Shown here: piece by piece, positions 39,085-47,774 of the stretch
Layout of the letters: the number at the start of each line of letters is the position of its first letter
Position numbering within the stretch: position 1 is the first letter of the stretch
From: Citrifermentans bremense
GTDB taxonomy: Bacteria; Desulfobacterota; Desulfuromonadia; Geobacterales; Geobacteraceae
Direction: 5' to 3'
Assembly: GCF_014218275.1 (NCBI RefSeq)
Contig: NZ_AP023213.1
Span: 1-64,000 of the forward strand
DNA: 64,000 bases
Position numbers and translations under genes: made by a program
The notes under the pieces: generated by a model
Told to the model about the DNA's origin: nothing
The model's database searches: none
What the model saw: only the letters and a program-made list of their open reading frames with translations

Positions 39085-39665
39085 AGCGCCTCTCCTTTCT
39101 TGCGCATCTCCTCGATCCTCTTGAAGATCGCCTCGATCTCACCGATGTTCTTGTTCTTGGAATGGAACATCTTGAGCTTTCCCTTGGAGATCAGCTTCGG
39201 CCCGAGCATCAGGTCTTTGAGGAACTGGCCGCTCTTCATGTTGAACGCGGCGCCGAGCCTCAGCTCGTACTGCCTGCCGTAGGTGCGGATGTTCTCGATG
39301 AAGAGCCGGTTGGCGAGCTGCACGTAGCTCTCCTTGGAGGGGCCGTCGGCGTCCCAGGAGAGCTTTCTCAGGGCGTCCATGATGGCTGCCAAGTCCACCT
39401 TGTTTGGGCAGCGGGTGGTGCAGGTCTCGCAGGAGGCGCAGTACCAGATGGAGCGGCCGGCCAGCACGCGCTGTCCCTGCCCCAGCTGCAGCAGCCGGAC
39501 GATCCGGTTGGGGGGATGCTCCATGAATGCCGACATCGGGCAGCCGGCGGAGCACTTGCCGCACTGGAAACAGCGCCGCACCGAGCTGCCGGAAAGCGCC
39601 TCCACCTTTTTCACGAAACCGACGTTCATGGTTTCGTTCGACAGGTGCATCAACTTGTTTTTCAC
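39081..39665 (-). CDS. hdrC: Heterodisulfide reductase subunit C (HdrC)
   Basis: The 194-aa product has two 4Fe-4S ferredoxin motifs, CFQCGKCSAGCPMS near residue 35 and CASCETCTTRCPNK near 76, followed by a helical C-terminus. This is the HdrC layout; the protein passes electrons from HdrA to HdrB. The GTG at 39665 follows GAGG at good spacing; an internal ATG at codon 6 is possible. It is the first gene of the transcript hdrC-hdrB-hdrA-flxD-flxC-flxB-flxA, and the 0.5-kb AT-rich gap upstream should hold the promoter. Confidence 0.92.
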   Translation of the reverse strand: MKNKLMHLSNETMNVGFVKKVEALSGSSVRRCFQCGKCSAGCPMSAFMEHPPNRIVRLLQLGQGQRVLAGRSIWYCASCETCTTRCPNKVDLAAIMDALRKLSWDADGPSKESYVQLANRLFIENIRTYGRQYELRLGAAFNMKSGQFLKDLMLGPKLISKGKLKMFHSKNKNIGEIEAIFKRIEEMRKKGEAL

Positions 39666-40194
39666 AACGGACCTCGTGAGGTAGTGAGAAATTTAATAAA
39701 CGGCGAGAATCATACGACCACTCCAACCCGGAGGCAAGGAGAAAGTTCCTTCATATGCCATTACACAAGAACGATGTTTTACAAAAGCGCGATTTGGCAG
39801 GCGCCGAAAAAACGCTGCTGAAATATACGCCATTTTAAAACAAAAAAGCAACAATTTGTTTTGATCAGAAGTAGTTGAAAAAGAATAACTTTTGAAGAAA
39901 ATTGCGCTAATAACATGAAATTATCAGAAAAATTCGGCATCCGAATCAGTGAAAAATAGTGAATTTTAGAACAGCAGCGGTATGGTAAGCGATATGAGGC
40001 AAAAGTCACTGAAGTTACGGGGAAAAGGGGAGCATAGGCTGGCTTTGTCGCATCAGCCGTAGAAAACCGGAGTTTGGTGGTGGTATACATGATTTTAAAA
40101 CAGAAAGTCCTCATGTTGCGGGGGGCAAATGCTTTGACAGGAAAAGTGAAATGTAATAATAGTACCGTGGCGTTAGACCCGGACGAGGTGCGGC
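39666..40194. other. AT-rich divergent intergenic region between hdrC and an ABC exporter
   Basis: About 530 bp without a convincing gene. From about 39820 to 40020 the DNA is clearly more AT-rich than the rest of the window. It must hold the promoter of the hdr-flx cluster on the minus strand, but I cannot single one out. On the plus strand a promoter candidate for the exporter is at 40134-40162. A minus-strand reading frame of 111 codons (39779-40114) has no family features, and I do not call it. Confidence 0.5.
40134..40162 (+). promoter_or_regulatory. Candidate sigma70 promoter for the heterodimeric ABC exporter
   Basis: TTGACA (40134-40139), a 17-base spacer, then TAATAG (40157-40162). 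The -35 is perfect and the -10 is weak. A start site near 40169 would leave a short leader before the coding region. Confidence 0.55.
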
Positions 40195-40224
40195 ATCGAG
40201 GAACTCAAGAGACTATACCGCTAT

Positions 40225-41934
40225 GTGCGGACCTGCAGCGGGGCCTACTTGGGCGGCGCGCTGCTGCTTGTTGGCACCAACCTGTGCGGGCTTGCCATTC
40301 CCTGGCTATTGAAACTCTCCATAGAGGAGTTGCAGCAGCCCGCCTCAGGCCGCTTCACCCCCGGGCAGTACGGCGCCATGATCGCGGCTGCCGCCGTGGG
40401 CCAGGGGATCATTCGTGTTTTCTCGCGCACGACCCTCTTGAACGCGGGGCGCCGCATCGAGTACCTATTGCGCGAGGACCTTTACGGCAAGCTGTTGACG
40501 CTGGACCGCACCTATTTCTCCAACTGGCGCACCGGGGACATCCTTTCCCGGCTGGCAAACGACCTCACCAACGTCAGGATGCTCCTTGGTTTCGGTGTGC
40601 TGAGCGTGCTGAACACCTTCATCGTCTACACCGCGGCCCTGATCCTCTTGACCCGCATCTCCCCTTTTCTCACCATCTGCGCCGTAGCGCCTTTCCCCTT
40701 GATGATCTTCATCGTGAAGAAGCTTAGCGCCTCGATGTTCAGGACCTCGAAGCGCATGCAGGAGGCCCTTTCCAGGCTGACCACGCGGGTGGAGGAAAAC
40801 GTCTCCGCGGCCGCGGTGGTGAAAGCGTATTGTCGCGAGGAGGGGGAGATCGAGACCTTCCGGCACGCCTGTGACGACTACAGCGACGCGAGCATGGCGG
40901 TTGCCAAGATCAGGGGGCTGATGCTCCCGATAATGGCCTCGACCGGCGCCTTGGGCACCCTCATCATCCTTTTCGTCGGGGGCGCGCAGGTGGTGAGCGG
41001 CGAGCTGACCCTGGGCGGCTTCGTCGCCTTCAACGGCTACCTCGCGATGCTGGTGTGGCCCACCATCATGCTGGGATGGATCCTGAACCTGGTGCAGAGG
41101 GGGGCCGCCTCTATGGCCCGACTGGGCGAGATCCTCAACGCAAAGGCAGAGGTGGTCGAACCGTCGGAGCCGATCGATCCCGGCGAGATCAGGGGAGAGG
41201 TTGAGTTTCGGAACCTCACCTTCTCCTACGGCACGACAGAGATGCTGCGCGGCATAACCCTCAAAATACCGGCCGGATCGCGGTTAGGCATCGTCGGAGT
41301 GGTGGGAAGCGGCAAGTCCACCCTGGTCAGGATGATCCCCAGGCTCTTCCCGGTCCCCGACGGCACCGTCTTCATCGACGGCATCGACCTGAACCGGATC
41401 TCCCTGGAGAAGATCCGCGCCGCGGTAGGCTTCGTGCCGCAGGAAGGTTTCCTCTTCTCGCGCAGCATCGCCGAGAACATCGCCTACGGAAAGCCGGGGG
41501 CGGGGCGGGAAGAAATCGAGCGGGCCGTGAGGATAGCGGGGCTCGCCGGGGACATTGCGCGTTTTCCCCAAGGGTTGGAGACCCTGGTGGGGGAAAGGGG
41601 AGTGACCCTTTCCGGTGGGCAGCGCCAGAGGGTCTCCATAGCGCGCGCTCTCTTGAAGGAGCCGAGCATCCTGGTGCTGGACGATCCGCTTTCCGCGGTC
41701 GACGCCGATACCGAGGAAGAGATATTGTCGGCACTTTCCGGGTATTACGGCGAGCGGACCGTGCTGATCGTTTCGCACCGGCTTTCCCCCCTGCGTGGGT
41801 GCGACCAGATCATCGTTCTCGAGCAGGGGGCGATCGTCGAGCAGGGAAGCCACGAGGAGCTGCTGGATCTCGGCGGGCGCTACGCCGCAATCCACAAGGA
41901 AGAGCAGTTGAAGGCGGAGATAGAGAGGCTTTAG
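40225..41934 (+). CDS. Heterodimeric ABC exporter, degenerate-site subunit (MdlA-like)
   Basis: The 569-aa product (from the GTG at 40225) has a six-helix exporter domain and a C-terminal ATPase with Walker A VGSGKST and signature LSGGQRQRVSIARAL. Its Walker B, ILVLDDPLSAVD, has Asp where catalytic exporters have Glu, the mark of the non-hydrolytic subunit in heterodimers. The true start may be upstream: the frame is open to 40177, reads IEELKRLYRYV from an ATC codon at 40195 with GAGGTG 4 bases ahead, and resembles usual exporter N-termini. The GTG has no good site. It pairs with the next gene, 3 bp away. The substrate is unknown. Confidence 0.9.
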   Translation: MRTCSGAYLGGALLLVGTNLCGLAIPWLLKLSIEELQQPASGRFTPGQYGAMIAAAAVGQGIIRVFSRTTLLNAGRRIEYLLREDLYGKLLTLDRTYFSNWRTGDILSRLANDLTNVRMLLGFGVLSVLNTFIVYTAALILLTRISPFLTICAVAPFPLMIFIVKKLSASMFRTSKRMQEALSRLTTRVEENVSAAAVVKAYCREEGEIETFRHACDDYSDASMAVAKIRGLMLPIMASTGALGTLIILFVGGAQVVSGELTLGGFVAFNGYLAMLVWPTIMLGWILNLVQRGAASMARLGEILNAKAEVVEPSEPIDPGEIRGEVEFRNLTFSYGTTEMLRGITLKIPAGSRLGIVGVVGSGKSTLVRMIPRLFPVPDGTVFIDGIDLNRISLEKIRAAVGFVPQEGFLFSRSIAENIAYGKPGAGREEIERAVRIAGLAGDIARFPQGLETLVGERGVTLSGGQRQRVSIARALLKEPSILVLDDPLSAVDADTEEEILSALSGYYGERTVLIVSHRLSPLRGCDQIIVLEQGAIVEQGSHEELLDLGGRYAAIHKEEQLKAEIERL

Positions 41935-41937
41935 CAT

Positions 41938-43749
41938 ATGCACTTCGGCGGGATCTACGAGGACGAGATAGTCGGCAAGATGTACGACCGGCGGCTGATG
42001 GGGCGCTTCTTCCCCTACCTGCTGCCGTATCGCCGTCTCATCGCGGCCGCGCTCATACTCCTCCCCTTCGTGGCGGCGGCAAAACTGGTCCAGCCCTGGA
42101 TCCTCAAGCTGGCCATCGACGACCACATCACCAAGGGGGCGATGGCCGGGCTCCCGTCGCTGGCGGGCCTTTTTCTCGGCGTCATCCTCGCAGAATCGCT
42201 CCTCATGTTCGCCCAGGTCTATCTCTTACAGTACGTGGGACAGAAGGTGATGTACGACATCCGGGTGCAGCTCTTCTCGCACCTCCAGCGCCTCTCGGCA
42301 CGCTTCTTCGACCGGACCCCGGTCGGGAGCCTCGTCTCCAGGCTTACCAGCGACATCGAGGTGCTGGGAGAGATGTTCGCGGCGGGAATCGTCACCGTAG
42401 TGGGGGACATACTGGTGCTGGCGGGGATCGTCGGCATCATGCTCTTCATGAACGTGAAGCTTTCGCTGGTCACCTTCTCGGTGCTCCCTTTCCTGCTCTG
42501 GACCGCCTTCGCCTTCAGGAAATGGATGCGCGCGGCCTTCAGGCAGGTGCGGGCCAGGCAGAGCAACCTGAGTGCCTTCCTCACCGAGAGCATCGGCGGC
42601 ATGGCGGTGGTCCAGCTGTTCAACCGAGAGAGGGACGAGGCGCGGGAATTCCGCAGGCTGAACACGGCCTACATGGAATCGAACCTCCCGGTGATCACCT
42701 GGGACGCGGCGCTCTACGCGGTGGTGGAGACCCTCTCCTCGGTAGCGGTGGCGCTCATCATCTGGTACGGCGGAGGGGAGATCGTCAGGGGGACCCTTTC
42801 CTTCGGCGCCCTGGTAGCCTTCATACAGTACATCGAGCGCTTCTTCTCGCCGATCCGGGACCTTTCTGCGAAATACTCGGTGATGCAGGGGGCGATGGCG
42901 TCCCTGGAGCGGATCTTCACGCTTTTGGACAACCAGGCGCTGGAGCCGGCACTGCTCGCTGAGGGAGCCGCCGACGCGGAAAAAGAAAAGGGAGCCCCCT
43001 GCCAGGCGGCGCCGGACGAGGTCGGGAGCAGCATCTGTTTCAACGACGTCTGGTTCGCCTACAACGAGGACGCTTACGTGCTCAAAGGCTTCTCCCTGCA
43101 GATGAAGCGTGGCGAGAAGGTCGCGCTGGTCGGGGAGACCGGGGGCGGCAAGACCACGGTGACGCGCCTTCTCTCCCGGCTCTACGACGTGAACCGCGGC
43201 TCGATAACGGTCGACGGAGCAGACATCAGGGAGATCCCGCTGAAGACCCTGCGAAAGCGGATCGGGGTTGTGCTGCAGGATCCCTACCTCTTTTCCGGGA
43301 CCATCGCCTACAACATATCGCTGGGCGACCCGGAGGCGCTGAAGCGCGTGGAACAGGCAGCGGCGGTGGTCGGCGCGGACCGCTTCATCAACGAGCTTCC
43401 CAACGGGTTCGAGGAGGAGGTGCGGGAGCGCGGGGTGAACTTCTCGGCCGGGGAGCGGCAGCTGATTTCCTTCGCCCGCGCGGTGGCCTTCGACCCCGAC
43501 ATACTGGTGCTGGACGAGGCTACGGCGAGCGTGGACACGGCGAGCGAGCGCCTGATCCAGCGGGGGCTTGAGGGGCTGATGCAGGGAAGGACCACGCTGG
43601 TCGTGGCGCACCGGCTCTCCACCATCCGCGACGCCGACCGCATCGTGGTCATCCATCATGGCGAAAAGATGGAAGAAGGGAGCCACGCGGAACTGATGGA
43701 GGCCAAAGGGCTCTACTACCGGCTCTACCAGCTGCAGTTCAAGGATTAG
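41938..43749 (+). CDS. Heterodimeric ABC exporter, catalytic subunit (MdlB-like)
   Basis: The 603-aa product has a transmembrane domain of about 330 residues and an ATPase with Walker A GETGGGKTTV, signature FSAGERQLISFARA and Walker B ILVLDEATASVD with the catalytic Glu. A 40-residue charged insert lies between the domains (about 340-365). The altered signature (FSAGE for LSGGQ) complements the altered Walker B of the partner, giving one normal and one degenerate site. It exports lipids, peptides or drugs in known relatives. Confidence 0.93.
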   Translation: MHFGGIYEDEIVGKMYDRRLMGRFFPYLLPYRRLIAAALILLPFVAAAKLVQPWILKLAIDDHITKGAMAGLPSLAGLFLGVILAESLLMFAQVYLLQYVGQKVMYDIRVQLFSHLQRLSARFFDRTPVGSLVSRLTSDIEVLGEMFAAGIVTVVGDILVLAGIVGIMLFMNVKLSLVTFSVLPFLLWTAFAFRKWMRAAFRQVRARQSNLSAFLTESIGGMAVVQLFNRERDEAREFRRLNTAYMESNLPVITWDAALYAVVETLSSVAVALIIWYGGGEIVRGTLSFGALVAFIQYIERFFSPIRDLSAKYSVMQGAMASLERIFTLLDNQALEPALLAEGAADAEKEKGAPCQAAPDEVGSSICFNDVWFAYNEDAYVLKGFSLQMKRGEKVALVGETGGGKTTVTRLLSRLYDVNRGSITVDGADIREIPLKTLRKRIGVVLQDPYLFSGTIAYNISLGDPEALKRVEQAAAVVGADRFINELPNGFEEEVRERGVNFSAGERQLISFARAVAFDPDILVLDEATASVDTASERLIQRGLEGLMQGRTTLVVAHRLSTIRDADRIVVIHHGEKMEEGSHAELMEAKGLYYRLYQLQFKD

Positions 43750-43753
43750 ACTC

Positions 43754-43774
43754 CCTCCCCCCTCCGGGGGGAGG
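43754..43774. repeat. GC-rich palindrome after the exporter operon
   Basis: CCTCCCCCC-TCC-GGGGGGAGG: a perfect 9-bp stem 5 bases after the exporter stop codon, without a T tract. It belongs to the GC-palindrome family of this window. Confidence 0.65.
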
Positions 43775-43831
43775 TGATCTTCCGCGCCTCAGGAAAGGTT
43801 GTTTTGCCGCGGTCGGTAGCAGAGCTTAAAG

Positions 43832-43861
43832 TTGCCTTTTATGTAAATATTGAGATATAAG
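43832..43861 (+). promoter_or_regulatory. Candidate sigma70 promoter for selB
   Basis: TTGCCT (43832-43837), an 18-base AT-rich spacer, then TATAAG (43856-43861), about 31 bases before the selB start codon. Confidence 0.5.
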
Positions 43862-43892
43862 AGAAACTTATTTTCTCTTGGAGCAATTAACG

Positions 43893-45803
43893 ATGAAGCA
43901 TCTTATTCTCGGCACTGCCGGACACATAGACCATGGCAAGACCTCGCTGGTGAAGGCGCTGACCGGCGTCGACACCGACCGTCTCAAGGAGGAAAAGGCC
44001 CGCGGCATCACCATCGAGCTCGGCTTTGCCCACCTGGAGCTGCCGGGAGAGCTCCGTTTCGGCATCGTCGACGTGCCGGGGCACGAGAGGTTCGTGCGCA
44101 CCATGGTCGCCGGGGTGGGGGGAATGGACCTGGTGCTCCTGGTCATCGCAGCCGACGAGGGGATCATGCCACAGACCCGCGAGCACCTGGAGATCTGCCA
44201 GCTCCTGGGGGTGAAGCGCGGCATCGTGGTCCTCACCAAGAGGGACATGGTGGAGCCGGACTGGCTCGACCTGGTGACCGAGGAGGTGCGCGAGTATCTT
44301 GCCGAAAGCTTCCTAGCGGATGCCCCCATCGTCGCCGTTTCTTCCCGGACCGGCGACGGGATAGAGGCGCTGAAGGCCGAGTTGACCAGGATGGCGGGAG
44401 AGATCGAGCAGAAGCGGGTCGACTCCCCTTTCCGCCTCCCGGTGGACCGCGTCTTCACCGTGACCGGTTTCGGTACCGTCGTCACCGGGACCCTTTTGTC
44501 AGGCTCGGTATCGGTCGGGGACGAGGTGGAGATACTCCCCTCCGGTATCGCCTGCCGCGTGCGCGGCGTGCAGTCCTTCGGCTCCAAGGTGGAGAAGGGG
44601 GGAGCGGGGGAGAGGCTGGCGGTCAACCTGCAGGGGGTGGATCACACGGACGTGGAGCGCGGCGACGTGGTCGTCCCCAAGGGGCTCTACAAGCCGACGA
44701 GCGCCGTCGACGTCAGGCTCAATTACCTGGCCTCCGCTGGAAAGGAGCTGAAGCACCGCGCTACCGTCAGGCTGCATTCGGCGACCTACGAGGTTCCAGC
44801 CAAGGTCATCCTTTTCGACCGGGACGCGCTGCAGCCTGGGGAGAGCGCCTACGTGCAGCTGCGCCTCTCCAGGCCGGTGCTTTTGCTGCCGGGGGACCCG
44901 TTCGTGCTCCGCACCTATTCACCCCAGGCGACCCTCGGTGGGGGGACTGTCCTCGACCCCGCGCCGCCTAGAAGGCGCAGGCGCTCCGCCGAGGCGCTGG
45001 AGCTTCTGGCCGCGGCCGAGTCCGGGGCGGACCAGGAGCGGATCCGGCTCCTGGTGGAGTCGTCGCTTTTGTCGGGGATCTCGGTGCAGGAGATGGTGAA
45101 CCGCTCCGGGATGTCTGCAAAGAGAATCGAGGCGGCCCTGTCGCCCCTCCTCTCCAGCGGCGCCGTGCTCCAGGTGGTGAAAGAACCTCGCATCTTCCTG
45201 GGGAAGGACGCCTTTGCCCAATTGAAGCAGAAGCTCTCAGAAGAACTGCGCGACTACCTGGAAGAGAACCCGATGTACGAGGGGATTGGGAAGGAAGAGC
45301 TCAAGTCACGGATACCGAAGCGGAGTGACCCCCGTTTCTTTGGGCCGGTCTTGGCTAGCATGGAGAAGGATGGGCAGGCGCTATCGGACCGGGATCTGGT
45401 CAAGCTCCCCGGGCGCAAGGTTGGCGTGACCCAGGACCAGGCGAGCGTCCAGGCGACGCTGGAGGAGGCGCTGAAAAAGGGGTGGTTCGAGGCTCCCACC
45501 CTGAAGGAGTTATGCGACCTGCTTGGCTGCACGGAAAAGCAGGTGCTCGATCACGCGAACCTACTAGCCCGCGAAGGAAGGGTGGCGAAGATCAAGGGAG
45601 ATATCTTCTATGCTCCCGGGGCCGTCGCGGAGTTGCGCGAGAAGCTCGTCGCCCATCTGAAGGAAAAAGGGGAGATCACCCCTCCGGAGTTTCGCGAGAT
45701 CACAGGTCTCAGCCGCAAGTTCATGATTCCGCTTCTGGAATACTTCGACAGCGAGAAGCTCACCATCCGGATGGGGGACAAGAGGATATTGCGGAAGGGA
45801 TAA
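43893..45803 (+). CDS. selB: Selenocysteine-specific translation elongation factor SelB
   Basis: SelB delivers Sec-tRNA to UGA codons marked by a SECIS hairpin. The 636-aa product has a G domain with [19 protein letters not shown], the switch motif [12 protein letters not shown] and VLTKRDM, then beta-barrel domains. The C-terminal part of about 250 residues is made of winged-helix domains that bind the SECIS RNA. The length matches full SelB. The ATG at 43893 gives the conserved start [13 protein letters not shown]; a TTG five codons earlier is unlikely. Its presence predicts selA, selC and selD elsewhere; none is in this window. Confidence 0.96.
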   Translation: MKHLILGTAGHIDHGKTSLVKALTGVDTDRLKEEKARGITIELGFAHLELPGELRFGIVDVPGHERFVRTMVAGVGGMDLVLLVIAADEGIMPQTREHLEICQLLGVKRGIVVLTKRDMVEPDWLDLVTEEVREYLAESFLADAPIVAVSSRTGDGIEALKAELTRMAGEIEQKRVDSPFRLPVDRVFTVTGFGTVVTGTLLSGSVSVGDEVEILPSGIACRVRGVQSFGSKVEKGGAGERLAVNLQGVDHTDVERGDVVVPKGLYKPTSAVDVRLNYLASAGKELKHRATVRLHSATYEVPAKVILFDRDALQPGESAYVQLRLSRPVLLLPGDPFVLRTYSPQATLGGGTVLDPAPPRRRRRSAEALELLAAAESGADQERIRLLVESSLLSGISVQEMVNRSGMSAKRIEAALSPLLSSGAVLQVVKEPRIFLGKDAFAQLKQKLSEELRDYLEENPMYEGIGKEELKSRIPKRSDPRFFGPVLASMEKDGQALSDRDLVKLPGRKVGVTQDQASVQATLEEALKKGWFEAPTLKELCDLLGCTEKQVLDHANLLAREGRVAKIKGDIFYAPGAVAELREKLVAHLKEKGEITPPEFREITGLSRKFMIPLLEYFDSEKLTIRMGDKRILRKG

Positions 45804-45809
45804 AAATTT

Positions 45810-47762
45810 TTACCAGATGTAGTCCTTGGCGATGTCCCGCTTGTCCTTGCCGTAGAGGATGTGAAACGCCCTGAGCCTCTTGAGCGCCACCGGCGAGAGG
45901 CTCCCCAGCGGCAGATAGATGATCCTCTTCCCCAGCCGCGCCGCCTGCTGCTTCAGATAGCTCCTCGGCGGCTTCGCCGCGGCATACACCACATCCTTTT
46001 CAAGGGAATAATCAAGCGCCGCCATCAAAAGCACCTCGCCCTTACCCAGGGCGCCCCGGTAATCCGGGTCCTGCCAGACGTCGTGCATCCGGCGCGGCGG
46101 GTAGCTCAACAGGAACCCCCCGTACTCGCAGCGGGAAATGCCGGGCCCGACGATGTTGTCGGTGGGAGGGGTGGCGTAAAAGGCCATGTCCGATTCCTGG
46201 TCGTGCTCCCCGAGCCAGGTCATGCAGTAGGGATACCTGGAGTCCTCACGGTCCTCGTCGAAGACCACAACCACGCACCCTACCCCGCTCTTTAACCGCT
46301 TGTTTTCCTTTACGTAGATCTTCCCCTCGTGCAGGTTCCTGATGGTCTCGCGCATGTCGATCCCGTCCAGTAGCGACGCCGAGAAAGGCTCGGTCCTGCT
46401 CGCCTCCTCGCTCAACTGCCGCGCCCCGATCCGCTTCAGGTTCCTTCCGTACTCCTCGATGCTCAAGTCTTCGGGGGGATAGGAGCAGATGTACGGGTCG
46501 TCGAACCCCTCCAGCCAGTCGCCGGGGCGCTTCTCCTTGCGCCGGTTCGTCATCTTGATGCCGGAGCGCCCCTTGCCGCGCACCTGCTGGCGGGGGCGGA
46601 AACGAATCCTGCGGGTGCCGGCCCAGAGTTCGGCGGCGGAGAGCCTCATGGTCGGGATCTCGCTTTGCTCCCGCTGCCACGGGTAGTGCGCGGCCAGCCG
46701 GAAAAAGGCGTAGGCGAAATTGTCGTCGAGGCAGCCGCGGGCAGCGGCGAGCATCTGGTACAGGTCGGGAAGGAGCATCTGCGACAGGAGCGCGTAGTTC
46801 CGGGCGAAGCGGAAGAAGGCGCGCTTCTGCCAGTAGTGGACCTTGTCCCCGGTCTCCTGGCGGTAGTGGCGCGCCGCCTCCAGGAACAGCCGCAGCATGA
46901 TCTTCTGGCGGTCCGGCATCTCCCCTTCGCTCCCTATGCGGTGGGCGCTGCGCTGGATGGCCTCCAAGAGGGCCTGCTCCTCGGGGATCGACTGCTTCCC
47001 TCCGAGGATCAGCTCGAACGCGTTGAAGCTTTTCCGCAACGAGGCGCCACCCGCCGCGGGTTCCGGGGGAAGGGGCGATCTCCTCATCTCGTAGAGGGAG
47101 GAAAGAAACGGGTACTCGGCCAGTACCTCGTGGCAGCATTCCGGATGCAGGTTGAAGATGGCGATCCCTTCGCGGCGGGTGCGGGTGAGCGGCTGAGCCA
47201 GAAGCTTCCCGAAGTTCTCCCGGATCCGCTGCAGGTGCGACATGCCGCAGATGAAAAGGACCCTTTGGTGCTGTGCGGAAAGCTGCTGCAGCCTGTGCGC
47301 CATGCCGCGCTCGCGGCGCAGGTCCTCGTCGCACGGCTCCAGGTCGCGGTAAAGCTTTTCCACCTCCCGGTAAAACGGCTCGAGGCCGATGCGCTGCACC
47401 GCGTAGGAGTCGGGAAGCTGCTCGTCGTGGGAGGGGTAGCTGTCCAGGTCGATGTCGACCAGGTGTAGCGGGATGTGGTTCTCGAGCGCGAGGCGCGCCC
47501 CCTCGATGAGAGGATCGGCTGGTTCGACGAGGAGAAAGACGGACTGGCCGGCGACTTGGTAGGAGAGGACGGAAAGTTCGGGCAGGCGCGCGATGGCGCG
47601 CAGGAACTGCGGCTCCAGGGTCCGGGGGAGCTCGATGGCGATGCAGTCGGGTTTCAGCAGTTCATACGCCTCGCGTACCAGCTGCGCGAATTCCATCCGG
47701 TAGTGCAGGATGGGAAGGGCGTGGACGTTGCCGAAATTTTCGAGATGCAGGCGCTCGGGCAT
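45810..47762 (-). CDS. 650-aa protein of unknown function with an N-terminal TraB/ChaN/EreA-like domain, MoxR partner
   Basis: The first 210 residues or so resemble the TraB/GumN/ChaN/EreA clan. They show an early His in NVHALPILHYRMEF, an acidic strand CIAIELPRTLEPQF, a VDIDLDSYPSHDE segment, and near 170-200 the clan-like RERGMAHRLQQL followed by VLFICGMSHLQRI. The middle (about 260-400) is helical and Arg-rich. The C-terminal 250 residues (with CSYPPEDLSIEEYG, CVVVVFDEDRED and PYCMTWLGEHDQES) match nothing I recognise. There is no signal peptide. The gene starts 12 bp after the MoxR ATPase gene and is probably the substrate or partner of that ATPase. The clan assignment is by eye and needs profile comparison. 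Confidence 0.65.
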   Translation of the reverse strand: MPERLHLENFGNVHALPILHYRMEFAQLVREAYELLKPDCIAIELPRTLEPQFLRAIARLPELSVLSYQVAGQSVFLLVEPADPLIEGARLALENHIPLHLVDIDLDSYPSHDEQLPDSYAVQRIGLEPFYREVEKLYRDLEPCDEDLRRERGMAHRLQQLSAQHQRVLFICGMSHLQRIRENFGKLLAQPLTRTRREGIAIFNLHPECCHEVLAEYPFLSSLYEMRRSPLPPEPAAGGASLRKSFNAFELILGGKQSIPEEQALLEAIQRSAHRIGSEGEMPDRQKIMLRLFLEAARHYRQETGDKVHYWQKRAFFRFARNYALLSQMLLPDLYQMLAAARGCLDDNFAYAFFRLAAHYPWQREQSEIPTMRLSAAELWAGTRRIRFRPRQQVRGKGRSGIKMTNRRKEKRPGDWLEGFDDPYICSYPPEDLSIEEYGRNLKRIGARQLSEEASRTEPFSASLLDGIDMRETIRNLHEGKIYVKENKRLKSGVGCVVVVFDEDREDSRYPYCMTWLGEHDQESDMAFYATPPTDNIVGPGISRCEYGGFLLSYPPRRMHDVWQDPDYRGALGKGEVLLMAALDYSLEKDVVYAAAKPPRSYLKQQAARLGKRIIYLPLGSLSPVALKRLRAFHILYGKDKRDIAKDYIW

Positions 47763-47774
47763 AAGGTGTTTTCT

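Noticed and set aside
39779..40114. 111-codon minus-strand frame in the AT-rich gap
   Set aside because: No ribosome-binding site, odd Phe/Cys-rich composition, no family; it overlaps the candidate promoter region.
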